Below are positions 33,342-43,424 of a stretch of DNA of 64,000 bases, one piece after another. The notes under the pieces are model-generated. The model did not search any database and was not told where the DNA came from. It saw only the letters and a list, made by a program, of their open reading frames with translations. Source of the DNA: Ariolimax columbianus (Eukaryota; Mollusca; Gastropoda; Stylommatophora; Arionidae); assembly GCA_036924085.1 (NCBI GenBank), contig JAVGWX010000007.1, forward strand, positions 102,346,736 through 102,410,735. Direction: 5' to 3'. The first letter of the stretch is position 1, and every line of letters starts with the position of its first letter. The position numbers and the translations under genes were made by a program.

Positions 33342-33665
33342 AGACTACACACTTACATACACACACTCACACACTTACTTACACACACATAATGTTTATG
33401 TTCGTCTGTCCCTAGTCCTACTGTGAAACTATTGTCCAAGATTTATGTGCCCCAACTTACTCAGAAATGTCTGGAATCTCAATTTTGTACTCTCGCTAAC
33501 GGCCAAAGTTCTCATAACATAAGATAGCTTCCGAACATCGCACATTGCATTCGCTCAATCTCAGATGTCAACATTTGGGAAAGTCTAACTCTGTTCAATA
33601 TTATACAAATTGGCAACTTCTGTTACACTACAACAACATTGCTCTTTACCTGCTTTACAATGATC
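32291..33665. other. Unassigned spacer with (CT)n and CA-rich tracts
   Basis: A (CT)n tract at about 33287-33342 is followed by an ACAC/CACTCACAC tract to 33390. I find no coding region or transposon. Confidence 0.45.
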
Positions 33666-34929
33666 TTATCACGGTTTCTTCTTCTTCTTCTTCTTCTTCT
33701 TCTTCTTCGTACGCAGTCAGACAGTAACCATTATTTTTTCGAAAAAAGCAGCCGTCATACTGAGGCTGTCGACACTGCCATAGAGTTTGTCTAATGTTGC
33801 CACTGGTGATGGCCACATCTGCTTTCTCTGATCCTCGTATGTCGGGAAGTTTTGCAGCAAATGTTCAGCGGTCATTTTCCCGGTACCACACGGGCATTCG
33901 TCGGTGCCACCTATCTTCAATTTGTTGAATAGGTGGTACCTGAGTCTATTGTGGCCAGTGCGAAGTCTGAAGACCACGACCTGCTCTCTTCTGTTCAACT
34001 GGTAATAGGCATCGTTTTTGGTGTAGCCAGTATGTTCGGTTTCCAATTTGGTCATTATCTAGCTCTAATGAGCCGTTTTGACTTTTCGTATGTCATACTA
34101 GTATCAGGTTGTGGTAGTCTGCCTCCTCGTTGCCTTGGATGTTGCAGTGAGATGGAACCCACTGCACCACTACCCTTTTTGGTGCGGACTGCTGGCATAG
34201 TTGACAGAGTACTTAAATCATTAAGTTCAGTTTTTTTCTGGCTTTTCAGTGCTGTGACTACGGCGAGTGCATCTGTAAGCAGGACTATGTGGCTTTCATT
34301 CCTTTTACCTGTCACCATTTCTTCCACTGCCGCCCTCAGTGCCTCTGCCTCCGCTCTGAAATTGCTTGTGTATTTTCCAGTAGCGAATGAAAGTGTTATT
34401 TTTCTGCCATTTGGTAGGCTCAGGAATGCTCCTGCCCCTCCGTACTGTGTTGTATTTGTTACGGAACCGTCGGTGTATGCATGGGTCCAGTCGATGCTTG
34501 GGTAGTTTTCCGTTAAGTAACTCAGGGTAGTATCTCTTCTTTCTTTTTCGGACTGGCAGTTTTTGTTTCTAATACCTGGTATATTTTCTACCACCTCTGG
34601 AAATATATGCTGCCTCCAGGTAGGTTTTCGTACAGTAGGGATGGGCTTTGGTGTTGTTAGTGCGTTCATGGGGTTTTCGTGCATCTTTGCTTTGGCTATT
34701 TCTGCAAAGTTTTTTCGCTTTAGTTTCCCACTTCCGAAATTGTTTAGTCTCTGGTGCATTGGATGGTCAGTCAGTCTTCTGAGTTTCTCTGATTGCAGCT
34801 GGGCTCTGCAGTCTCTTCTGTCGGTCATGGATTGCAGTTTTGTAATCTTTTCAAGTTCTACAATTGGCGTTGACTTCATGCCTCCTGTTATAACTCTCAT
34901 GGCTTGGTTTTGGAATTTATCACGGTTTC
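33666..34929 (-). mobile_element. Recent I/Jockey-like LINE insertion, 5'-truncated, with perfect 13-bp target-site duplication
   Basis: The direct repeat TTATCACGGTTTC occurs at 33666-33678 and 34917-34929; the insert between them (33679-34916) is a minus-strand LINE ending in (AAG)n (seen as (CTT)n at 33679-33708). Coding order: FQNQAMRVITGGMKSTPI (end of RT thumb), KPTWRQHIFPEVVENIPGIR (linker), RNase H with HAYTDGSV, NFRAEAEALRAAVEEM and LLTDALAVVTALK, a short deletion with frameshift near 34130, then WETEHTGY-like YTKNDAYYQLNRREQ, RLRTGHNRLRYHLFNKLK and CPCGTGKMTAEHLLQNFP. One cysteine of the knuckle is F, and a TAG near 34056 interrupts the frame. This is the best local reference for the stretched LINE at 19976-24365. 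Confidence 0.95.
34190..34905 (-). pseudogene. LINE linker and RNase H domain (inactive copy)
   Basis: Minus-strand frame within 34055-34957. Acidic residues visible: D in HAYTDGSV, E in FRAEAEALRA, D in LLTDALAVV. The fourth, expected in NEEADRLTKEG, is lost to a deletion (LQHPRQRGGRLPQPD). The first codons of the open frame (MVYECFSTNRNRD) come from target DNA, not from the LINE, as the duplication shows. Confidence 0.88.
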
Positions 34930-35207
34930 GATTTGTGCTAAAACACTCGTAAACCACTTCATAAACTAATACTTTACTGAGAAAATGGTGTTCTCAGACT
35001 TCTGTGAGCATCTACTCTCGCTGATGGTGATCTTGCTCTGTTATTTATACATGTGAGCAAACTCGAGAGAAGACTAACACTCAATCTGGTTCATTGTTCC
35101 TCTGGTACGAACATGAAATAAATATTCCCATGGGACAAGTGCTCGTGTTAGAAGAAGAGAGCTGTTGAGCCGAACTTCTGATCCATGGCTCTATATTTCT
35201 GTCGTAT

Positions 35208-35355
35208 ATGACAGTGTCACAGACGTCACTAGGTCTGCTCCTTATGTGACAGTGTCACAGACGTCTCTAGGTCTCTTCCTAATGTAACAGTGTCACAGAC
35301 ATCTCTAGGCCTCTTCCTTATGTGACAGTGTCACAGGGGTCTCTAGGTCTGCTCC
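35208..35355. repeat. 38-bp tandem repeat, about 4 copies
   Basis: The unit contains GACAGTGTCACAGACGTCTC and TAGGTCTCTTCCT. Embeds the palindrome GTGACAGTGTCAC. Confidence 0.85.
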
Positions 35356-35717
35356 ACTTGGTGCGCTTGCATCACAGAAGGTGCTCAAATCAAGAATAAA
35401 AAACCATCGCCAAGATTCAGAGAAAGCCAATCGACAGAAAGCACATATCGCACCGACTATCCCCACAGCTGACTCCTCACACATGTGTCACAAACGTGGC
35501 AGACTCTACACTTCCAGAATTAGAGTTACGTGAGATCAAATCTCATAGCATGAGTGGGATGCAGTTACCATCCCCGCTTGTGATGAGCAGCCATTATTGG
35601 TGATTTAGACGATAATAATGAAGTGGAAGAAGGAGATGATGACGATGATGATGATGACGATGATGATGGTACTGATCTGGCGATCAAACATCTTGTACCT
35701 GGATTTGACGACGTCCT
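35356..35717. other. Unassigned spacer with (GAT)n
   Basis: Contains (GAT/GAC)n at about 35633-35668. Nothing else recognised. Confidence 0.45.
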
Positions 35718-35850
35718 CACACTCTGTGCTGTTTGTCTTCACAGTCTGTGCTGTTTGTCGTCACACTCTGTGCTGTTTGTCGTCACACTCTGTGCTGTTT
35801 GTCGTCACACGCTGTGCTATTTGTCTTCACGCTGTGCTGTTTGTGTTGTC
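35718..35850. repeat. 22-bp tandem repeat, about 6 copies
   Basis: The unit is CACACTCTGTGCTGTTTGTC plus GT; two copies differ by CACAGTC or CACGC. Confidence 0.88.
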
Positions 35851-36334
35851 CTTGTACAGTCTGACATGGAATAGACCCAAATCAAGTGACTGGTTCGTTT
35901 GACGTATGTCTGTATGTGATATCTCCAAGTCTATGAGCACAGAGTGTGCCATAGAAGTCAAGGAAGATAAAAGATGGTATACTTAACTCTGTGTATCAGA
36001 TATTCAGTATGGAGTGGGCGACAACAATCAACATTTGTTGGACACAGCCAGGAAAAGTACTGCATGGTAAACCAGGTGGTGGCACTGTTAGAGATCTAGG
36101 GATGGTGGCAGCATCACCATGTATGGAGGCTCACTGACTGCACATGGACACAAACAAAACGAAGCATAGGTTACGACCACATATTCTTCAGGTACAAAGA
36201 AGAACGCAAATGAAAACACCAATGAATGACAGCAGATAAAGGTTGTGTGACACATATTGTTCGTTGTGTCGAGTGTACTCAAGTGAACGTGAATTGTTGT
36301 TGGAATTAGTTCTGGGATTACATTTTTGTGTTGT
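35851..36334. other. Unassigned spacer
   Basis: No gene, tandem repeat or element recognised. Confidence 0.45.
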
Positions 36335-36385
36335 TTATTATCCTTGACAAGGACCTTGTGACCGTAACGAGGGTTATGTTTTATT
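36335..36385 (+). repeat. Dispersed motif shared with 4703-4748
   Basis: CTTGACAAGGACCTTGTGAC and CCGTAACGAGGGTTATG; see the first copy for the alignment. Confidence 0.5.
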
Positions 36386-36719
36386 TCTACGCTTTTATCA
36401 ACTTTTGGCCTTCAGTACCACAGCAGCTTCCATTTATGATTGTCCCGGTTTTTTGTTGGAAGTACTTGGACAAGAGTTGACGAGAGCGACAAAAGCAGAG
36501 ATCACAAAATAAACGATATCAAGTAAACATAGAGCTGATGACCTGTCATATGGCAGAGGATGGTGTAGGAACTGATCGTCCGTGCCCTGAGCCCTGAAAC
36601 ATGATGCTGACGTCTGCCCTCTTAGTTTACAATAACCTAATGGTTAACAAAATGTATACAGAACCAGTCGCTGCAAGAAATCGCACAGAGCTTTGGCTCA
36701 GGCGTCGGTGAAGATGTGG

Positions 36720-36922
36720 AGCCATCAGCAGCGGTAGGTATGCACCATAGTGTAGCCATCAGCAGCGGTAGGCATGCACCATAGTGTAGCCATCAGCAGC
36801 GGTAGGCATGCACCATAGTGTAGCCATCAGCAGCGGTAGGCATGCACCATAGTGTAGCCATCAGCAGCGGTAGGCATGCACCATAGTGTAGCCATCAGCA
36901 GCGGTAGGCATGCACCATAGTT
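36720..36922. repeat. 34-bp minisatellite, 6 copies
   Basis: The unit contains AGCCATCAGCAGCGGTAGGC and ATGCACCATAGTGT. Units after the first are essentially identical, indicating a young array. Confidence 0.95.
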
Positions 36923-37689
36923 AGAGAAAAGAAAGACTAGAGCACAGTGTAAAGGAAACTGAATAATGAGCACGTACGAAATAATTAAAGGCATGCTATC
37001 GTCAACAGGTAGGCATGTCAATTATGTTTCAAAGAATACAAGCTAACTGTATACACCTTTCAGAGCTGTTCTGTACTCGTGTCGAACTCCCTGGGAAAAT
37101 GGGACGAGCTAAAACAATGTAAAAGGTAACACGGTACGACTAAAGAGACGAGTCATAGAAGAATAATGAAGATAAAATGTTTCTTTAGTGTGCTGTCTGC
37201 ATGTTAAGAGGGTCAGCCTAATTCGTTCCACGACATCACTCATGCCAGCAATCAACAGGTTATTCTTTCATCAGCTAACGGCCATTGTGATAGCACTATC
37301 TTTGTGAACATGGGCTCGCAAGTTCCAGAGATATATTTTCTGGTAATCTTCTGGCCTTATCTCGTCATGTCACAACCCGTACTACGTGAACTGGCCTTTT
37401 TTAAATCCTGGTTATTTCCTCCTGTGTTGTTTGCGAGCCAAATTCTGTCCAACAAAATTAGATCTGATTTCTACACGAAATAATGTCGCAGATGAAGAGT
37501 TTCTTATCCTTTTCTCTTTCATCACATCCTTAATTGCGTTACTCCTCGTCTTGCACTTGTTCACTTACTTGCATCCTATCTTCCCTCATTATTCTATTAA
37601 CTTATACTCGCTTGCTCATTGTTTTCTCTATTCTATATTCGTTATCTCGTTCTTCTTCTTTACAAAAAAAAAAACAAATGGAAATCCAA
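36923..37689. other. Unassigned spacer
   Basis: AT-rich with a short (CTT)n-like and A12-like stretch near 37645-37675. ORFs here (37386-37703) look like pyrimidine-rich noise. Confidence 0.45.
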
Positions 37690-38410
37690 TGTCTGCTCTC
37701 TAACAGACATGTTGTACCAACTTCTCATCAGTAAAGTTCCAAGTCCTCTCTAACAGACATGTTGTACCAACTTCTCATCAGTAAAGTTCCAAGTCCTCTC
37801 TAACAGACATGTTGTACCAACTTCTCATCAGTAAAGTTCCAAGTCCTCTCTAACAGACATGTTGTACCAACTTCTCATCAGTAAAGTTCCAAGTCCTCTC
37901 TAACAGACATGTTGTACCAACTTCTCATCAGTAAAGTTCCAAGTCCTCTCTAACAGACATGTTGTACCAACTTCTCATCAGTAAAGTTCCAAGTCCTCTC
38001 TAACAGACATGTTGTACCAACTTCTCATCAGTAAAGTTCCAAGTCCTCTCTAACAGACATGTTGTACCAACTTCTCATCAGTAAAGTTCCAAGTCCTCTC
38101 TAACAGACATGTTGTACCAACTTCTCATCAGTAAAGTTCCAAGTCCTCTCTAACAGACATGTTGTACCAACTTCTCATCAGTAAAGTTCCAAGTCCTCTC
38201 TAACAGATATGTTGTACCAACTTCCCATCAGTAAAGTTCCGAGTCCTCTCTAACAGACATGTTGTACCAACTTCTCATCAGTAAAGTTCCAAGTCCTCTC
38301 TAACAGACATGTTGTACCAACTTCTCATCAGTAAAGTTCCAAGTCCTCTCTAACAGACATGTTGTACCAACTTCTCATCAGTAAAGTTCCAATTCCTCTC
38401 TAACAGATAT
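37690..38410. repeat. 50-bp minisatellite block A, about 14 near-identical copies
   Basis: The unit contains GTAAAGTTCCAAGTCCTCTC, TAACAGACATGTTGTACCAA and CTTCTCATCA. Only a unit near 38210 and the last one carry substitutions. A 50-bp unit shifts frame each time, so no long ORF forms. Confidence 0.96.
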
Positions 38411-38640
38411 GTTGTACCAACTCCTCATCCGAAAGTACCAAGCGTTCTATCACAGAAAGGCTGTACTCATTCTTCATCCGAAAGTACCAAGCCTTATATC
38501 ACAGAAAGGCTGTACTCATTCCTCATCCGAAAGTACCAAGCCTCCTATCACAGAAAGGCTGTACTCATTCCTCATCCGAAAGTACCAAGCGTTCTATCAC
38601 AGAAAGGCTGTACTCATTCCTCATCCGAAAGTACCAAGCG
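38411..38640. repeat. 49-bp minisatellite block B, about 5 copies
   Basis: Related to block A: CTCATCCGAAAGTACCAAGC and TATCACAGAAAGGCTGTACT. Unit length 49, so the three frames are visited in turn (RKYQAFYHRKAV, PKVPSLISQKGC, ESTKPPITERLY). Confidence 0.92.
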
Positions 38641-39300
38641 TTCTATCACAGACAGACTGTACCCACTCCTCCTCCATAGTTCCAAGTCTCCTCTCACAGA
38701 CAGACTGTACCCACTCCTCATCCATAGTTCCAAGTCTCCTCTCACAGACAGACTGTACCCACTCCTCCTCCATAGTTCCAAGTCTCCTCTCACAGACAGA
38801 CTGTACCCACTCCTCATCCATAGTTCCAAGTCTCCTCTCACAGACAGACTGTACCCACTCCTCCTCCATAGTTCCAAGTCTCCTCTCACAGACAGACTGT
38901 ACCCACTCCTCATCCATAGTTCCAAGTCTCCTCTCACAGACAGACTGTACCCACTCCTCCTCCATAGTTCCAAGTCTCCTCTCGCAGACATGTTGTACCC
39001 ACTCCTCCTCCATAGTTCCAAGTCTCCTCTCACAGACAGACTGTACCCACTCCTCATCCATAGTTCCAAGTCTCCTCTCACAGACAGACTGTACCTACTC
39101 CTCCTCCATAGTTCCAAGTCTCCTCTCACAGACAGACTGTACCCACTCCTCCTCCATAGTTCCAAGTCTCATCTCACAGTCAGACTGTACCCACTCCTCA
39201 TCCATAGTTCCAAGTCTCCTCTCACAGACAGACTGTACTCACTCCTCATCCATAGTTCCAAGTCTCCTCTCACAGACAGACTGTACCCACTCACTCTCGT
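38641..39300. repeat. 48-bp minisatellite block C, about 14 copies
   Basis: Related to A and B: CTCCTCATCCATAGTTCCAA and GTCTCCTCTCACAGACAGAC. The 48-bp unit keeps frame, giving the 16-residue period SIVPSLLSQTDCTHSS over most of the 314-codon ORF at 38409-39353 and open minus frames. The first seven units alternate CCTCC and CATCC, a 96-bp dimer. The unit at about 38985-39000 carries block A's ACATGTTGTACC. Confidence 0.94.
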
Positions 39301-39424
39301 GTTTCTTGTCTGGTTCTGTCCAACAGCTCCACATTAGTCAACCAATTAGATGAGAACACATAAAGACCACAGGTCGGTACTGACGATCATGGTCAGAAGA
39401 TAGTCAAAGAACAAAAGTTCTAAT

Positions 39425-39905
39425 TTGGAAAGTAAGTATGCCAAAAGCAGATGATAAATAGTATCTTCATCCCAACCCTGTGCTACCAGTGCCAGACACG
39501 GGCATTGAATAAGGCCCAAGAACGAAAGTTAGCCACCTGCGAAATGATGTGTCTACGAAAGGTTACTAACAATCCCAGAAGAGACATAATCACAAATATG
39601 AGTATTCGAGAGAAGGTTGGAACAATTCCCTGCCTATGGCACATAGAGCAACACAGAATGAATTGGTTTGGCCACATTTTGATAATGCAACCAGACCATA
39701 TTGTTCATGCAACCTTCTACAGGAGGTACATCAGGAAAAAGGGCTAGAGGTAGATAGAGGAAAAGGTGGATAGACAGCGTAAAAGAGGCCTGCCGTATAA
39801 TGGATAAAAATGTTACTCAAGCCACGAGAGAGGCGAAAGACAAATACATACCACGACACTGGGCTACAGATCGGTAGAAAGTGAGACGACCAAATAAGAA
39901 GAAGT
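39425..39905 (+). mobile_element. LINE C-terminal fragment with 'WFGH' motif (family with CYQCQT)
   Basis: Plus-strand translation: NSIFIPTLCYQCQTRALNKA, QERKLATCEMMCLRKVTN, IREKVGTIPCLWHIEQHR, MNWFGHILIMQPDHIVH, then after a shift KRARGR-like and KRWIDSVKEACRIMDKN, EAKDKYIPRHWATDR, tail AATAAGAAGAAG. This is the region after the RT thumb in LINEs that lack RNase H (CYQCQTxxLxKxQExKLxxCEMxCLRKV, MNWFGH). The RT core is absent. The fragment begins at about the codon position where the RT fragment at 46745-47055 stops, so the two belong to one family. Confidence 0.88.
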
Positions 39906-40084
39906 GTGCCAAACATAGACAGAAAATCTGTTTGCGGGTGTCAAGGGAGAAGAATTGCTCTACAGTAGTGATAAAATAACAGAAGAACACATAGTCATCA
40001 TAATTCAAATTGGCCCATTTAATATTTGTAAGTTTTAGAATACAGCAGTGTACTCCTGACAACATGCTCATATACTAACGTAGA

Positions 40085-40905
40085 GTCCCTGGACGGAGTG
40101 CAGAACAATGTCATGCGCCTTATAAGTGGAGAAATGAGGTCAACACCCACTGCGGCATGTAAAATTCATGAGAATGTAGAACCCCTTGAGGTGCGAAGAG
40201 ATGTGGCTGCTATGGAAGTGTATGAGAGGAGTAAAAAGATGACCAAAGACCACCCCAATAGAAGGCTTGTAGCAAAATGGCAACAAAAGCAGAGAATAAA
40301 ACAAAAGTCAGTCCTCCACCACGTCAGCGAGATTAAAGACAGATATCACGTCCCAGACAAAATCAAGAAACACAGAGAGCAACAAGAAATTTACCACCAC
40401 GTACATGTCTCATAATATCAGAACTTCTAACAAAACTAACAGATAATACAAAAAGAAGTTTTGATCCAGTAAGTTTTATGAGAGCATCACAGAGAACGAT
40501 TGACATCTACCCAGAAGAATGGATACATGTCTATACTGATGGATCTGCTTTGAAGGCCACCATTAAGGTGGGATATGGAGTCTACATTGAGTATCCAGAC
40601 AGGACATCTGATGAGCTGTTTGATGCCTGTGGGGAGATATGTTCAAACTATGAGGCAGAAATAACAGCATTGGAAGTAGCTCTGTACCACTTGAGGACTG
40701 TATTTGATTCTTTCCCATCGAAAGCACAAAGCATCGCAATCTTTACAGACTCATTATCTTCCCCCTCAAGGGTAAACTCCCTTGAGAAGATTCCATTGTT
40801 AAGTTTTGGTCCAAATAACAGCACATATGTCTTTGACAGCTCTAGATCGCAAATAAATATTTCTGTTTTCCCTGAATGTGTGACGCTCCTGATGACTCAT
40901 CATTA
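40085..40905 (+). mobile_element. I/Jockey-like LINE fragment (second RNase H family), 5'- and 3'-truncated
   Basis: Starts with LDGVQNNVMRLISGEMRSTP (end of RT thumb), then the linker VRRDVAAMEVYERSKKMTKD, KQKSVLHHVSEIKDRYHVP to a stop at about 40415. RNase H follows at 40478-40790: IDIYPEEWIHVYTDGSAL (first D), GEICSNYEAEITALEVAL (E), AIFTDSLS (second D). Homology ends there, so the last RNase H block and the knuckle are missing. Clearly a different family from the 33679-34916 LINE, judging by linker sequence. Confidence 0.9.
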
Positions 40906-41600
40906 GACGCCGAAGGCCGACCATCACCACCTTATTGGTTCGCCTCGATTCTTATCGTCAGAATCGATTGCAAATTTATTCCGTGCGGAACTGGTCTGTG
41001 AGCAGATTGTATATTCTGAGGAGCTATTATTCACTTTCTTTTTATGGTGATGTCTGCAAAAACTGACAAATGTAGCAGTCATTTGCATAATTGGTTGATT
41101 CTCTCCACACAATAGGAACAGTAAATGTCATCGCCATTTTTTTGCCTTCAGTTATTTCAAAAGACTTCTTTTTCCGTACTGCATCACATGTGTAAGGACA
41201 TCACGTTGTCCTGGTCCTCAATCTTTATTCATAATAAAGGTCATTGGTCGTTTTCACTATTGCAGTAATGCCCGTTTTCAAACCAGTAAAAATAACTTCC
41301 CCGCAAATGCAACAAAAGTTATTAGCACAATTAACACATAACGCAGTTACCAGGTATCAGTACTGCTGGCTTTAAACTGCAGGGATCACTTTTATTGTAC
41401 TTCTGACGAAGGGGTAAATGGTAGTTGCTCAAATGAATTGCGGATCCTACGAGACTTCGCTTACAACTATCAGTGGCATCCTTATTATGAGCTATCGTCA
41501 CGCAGTGATGTCATAATGCAACTAATTTGTGTAAGACAACGAAGCAATACTGTCAGCGTGTTTTGTGTATAGTGGACTGATGCAATACGACCTAATTATC
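40906..41600. other. Unassigned spacer
   Basis: No gene or repeat recognised. Confidence 0.45.
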
Positions 41601-41604
41601 ATCA

Positions 41605-41745
41605 GCGAGTGCCGTGCCGTATCGGAAGTTGATCGCCATGGATCTCCAGTTGTCTATGTCCCTTGTCAGCTTGGCACACCAAGTCAAACTGTGTCCTGAC
41701 CCCATCTTGAAGTTGTCTGTCCATCTGTACCATCTTTCCTGAAAT
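41605..41745 (-). mobile_element. Short LINE C-terminal fragment
   Basis: Minus-strand translation YRWTDNFKMGSGHSLTWCAK then LTRDIDNWRSMAIN resembles the R-W-x-D-N-x-K ... A-x-D-R-x-x-W-R end of many LINE ORFs. Only about 45 codons, so the family is unclear. Confidence 0.55.
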
Positions 41746-41999
41746 ATATAATTTTCAGCCGACTGTCGTGTTGCTTGACATGTCCCAATTATTAAATTGT
41801 TCTGCTTTTTATTTCCTTCAGATGTATATTCTCCACCAAGAGTTGTTCCAGAACCTCACTATTTGTTTTCCAATCTTTCAGAGAAACTATTCCACAGCTT
41901 CTGAATTCTCACATTTCAAAGGTGCCAATACTATTTTCCATGTTTTGCGTCAAGGTCAAGGTTTTTGTAATACGGAGATATAAATGGTTGGCTATGTAC
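41746..41999. other. Unassigned spacer
   Basis: No feature recognised. Confidence 0.4.
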
Positions 42000-42012
42000 T
42001 CAACCGGTGGCC

Positions 42013-42640
42013 AAGATTCAGCACAGTGAATGAGCTAACAGCAGCCAGCGACTCATAGCTACAGCACAGTGAATGAGCTAACAGCAGCCAGCGACTCAAA
42101 GCTACAGCACAGTGAATGAGCTAACAGCAGCCAGCGACTCATAGCTACAGCACAGTGAATGAGCTAACAGCAGCCACCGACTCATAGCTACAGCACAGTC
42201 CATGAGCTAACAGCAGCCAGCGACTCATAGCTGGGGCCAAGATTCAGCACAGTGAATGAGCTAACAGCAGCCAGCGACTCATAGCTACAGCACAGTGAAT
42301 GAGCTAACAGCAGCCAGCGACTCAAAGCTACAGCACAGTGAATGAGCTAACAGCAGCCAGCGACTCATAGCTACAGCACAGTGAATGAGCTAACAGCAGC
42401 CAGCGACTCATAGCTGCAGCACAGTGAATGAGCTAACAGCAGCCAGCGACTCATAGCTGGGGCCAAGATTCAGCACAGTGAATGAGCTAACAGCAGCCAG
42501 CGACTCATAGCTACAGCACAGTGAATGAGCTAACAGCAGCCAGCGACTCATAGCTACAGCACAGTGAATGAGCTAACAGCAGCCAGCGACTCATAGCTAC
42601 AGCACAGTGAATGAGCTAACAGCAGCCACCGACTCATAGC
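42013..42640. repeat. 43-bp minisatellite with 226-bp higher-order unit, inside the SINE
   Basis: The unit contains ACAGCACAGTGAATGAGCTA and ACAGCAGCCAGCGACTCATA. The longer variant with GGCCAAGATTCAGC occurs at about 42011, 42237 and 42463, exactly 226 bp apart, so blocks of about five units were duplicated together. Confidence 0.95.
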
Positions 42641-42805
42641 TGGCAACTTGCACCAGGGACAGCAAACCAGAGCTGGCTGCTTGCACCAGTGACAGCGAAC
42701 TAGAGCTGGCTGCTTGCACCAGTGACAGCGAACTAGAGCTGGCTGCTTGCACCAGTGACAGCGAACCAGAGCTGGCTGCTTGCACCAGTGACAGCGAACC
42801 AGAGC
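42640..42805. repeat. 33-bp tandem repeat inside the SINE, about 5 copies
   Basis: The unit contains GCTGGCTGCTTGCACCAGTG and ACAGCGAACCAGA. Present once in the SINE copies at 51075 and 27690. Confidence 0.9.
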
Positions 42806-43010
42806 TGACCAAGACTCTATTCCGCCCCCACGTGGCGGCCCTGGAAACAGGCTGCACTAGTGTAGTCTGGTCAAGGGATATGGATCGCAGTGGAAGGCAA
42901 ACCCGGTACTCAAACCCGGTACTCAAACCCGGTACTCAAACTCGGTACTAAAAAAAGACAGCCTCGACATAAACTACGACACAACGTACTTTTCAGAACG
43001 TACGCAGCAG

Positions 43011-43208
43011 AAGAAGAAGAAGAAGAAGAAGAAGAAGAAGAAGAGGATGAAGAAGACTACGAAGAAGAAGAAAATGACAAAGAAGAACAGGATGAAGAGG
43101 AAGAGAAGGAAGAAGAAGAAGAAGAAGAAGAAGAAGAAGAAGAAGAAGAAGAAGAAGAAGAAGAAGAAGAAGAAGAAGAAGAAGAAGAAGAAGAGGAGGA
43201 TGAAGAAG
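43011..43208. repeat. (GAA)n SINE tail, about 200 bp
   Basis: GAA repeats with scattered GAC, GAT and AAA interruptions, following GTACGCAGCA. Confidence 0.92.
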
Positions 43209-43424
43209 AGGGACTCAATGTAGACCGAGTCATGCAACAGACAGATTGGAAATGTACAGAGGTTACACTTTGACTTCTATCAATGACCGACTGGTGTTCG
43301 ATGACCCACCAATGGAAGGGCTGTAGAACTTTACAATCAAATGAGAACTGGACTCAACGGAGAGCATCAGAGGACGACACAGGAATGTGCTACAGAAATC
43401 GTCCTAGTGCACATAACGAGTGGT

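Larger units (their letters stand above)
42000..43208 (+). mobile_element. SINE (family B) copy inflated by four tandem expansions
   Basis: Compared with 51027-51345 and 27401-27765, the element order is the same: ACTCAACxGGxxxCCAAGAT head, GAATGAGCTxxxxGCAGCCA, GCGACTCATAGCT, GCxTGCACCAG..ACAGCGAA, GCTGACCAAGAC, CCCACGTGGCGG, GTAGTCTGGTCAAGG, GGAAGGCAAACCCGGTACTC, GACATAAACTACGACACAAC and GAACGTACGCAGCAGAAG. Four segments are multiplied in place: a 43-bp piece (42013-42640), a 33-bp piece (42640-42805), a 13-bp piece (42899-42950) and the GAA tail (43011-43208). An unexpanded copy is about 0.32-0.36 kb; this one is about 1.2 kb. It has no coding capacity; the Glu-rich ORF over the tail is an artefact. 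Confidence 0.85.

Noticed and set aside
33283..33390. (CT)n and CA tracts as promoter elements
   Set aside because: No gene start nearby; simple microsatellites.
37690..38410. Regular 50-bp direct repeats that could suggest a CRISPR array
   Set aside because: There are no unique spacers between repeats; units are head-to-tail, and the surroundings are eukaryotic transposons.
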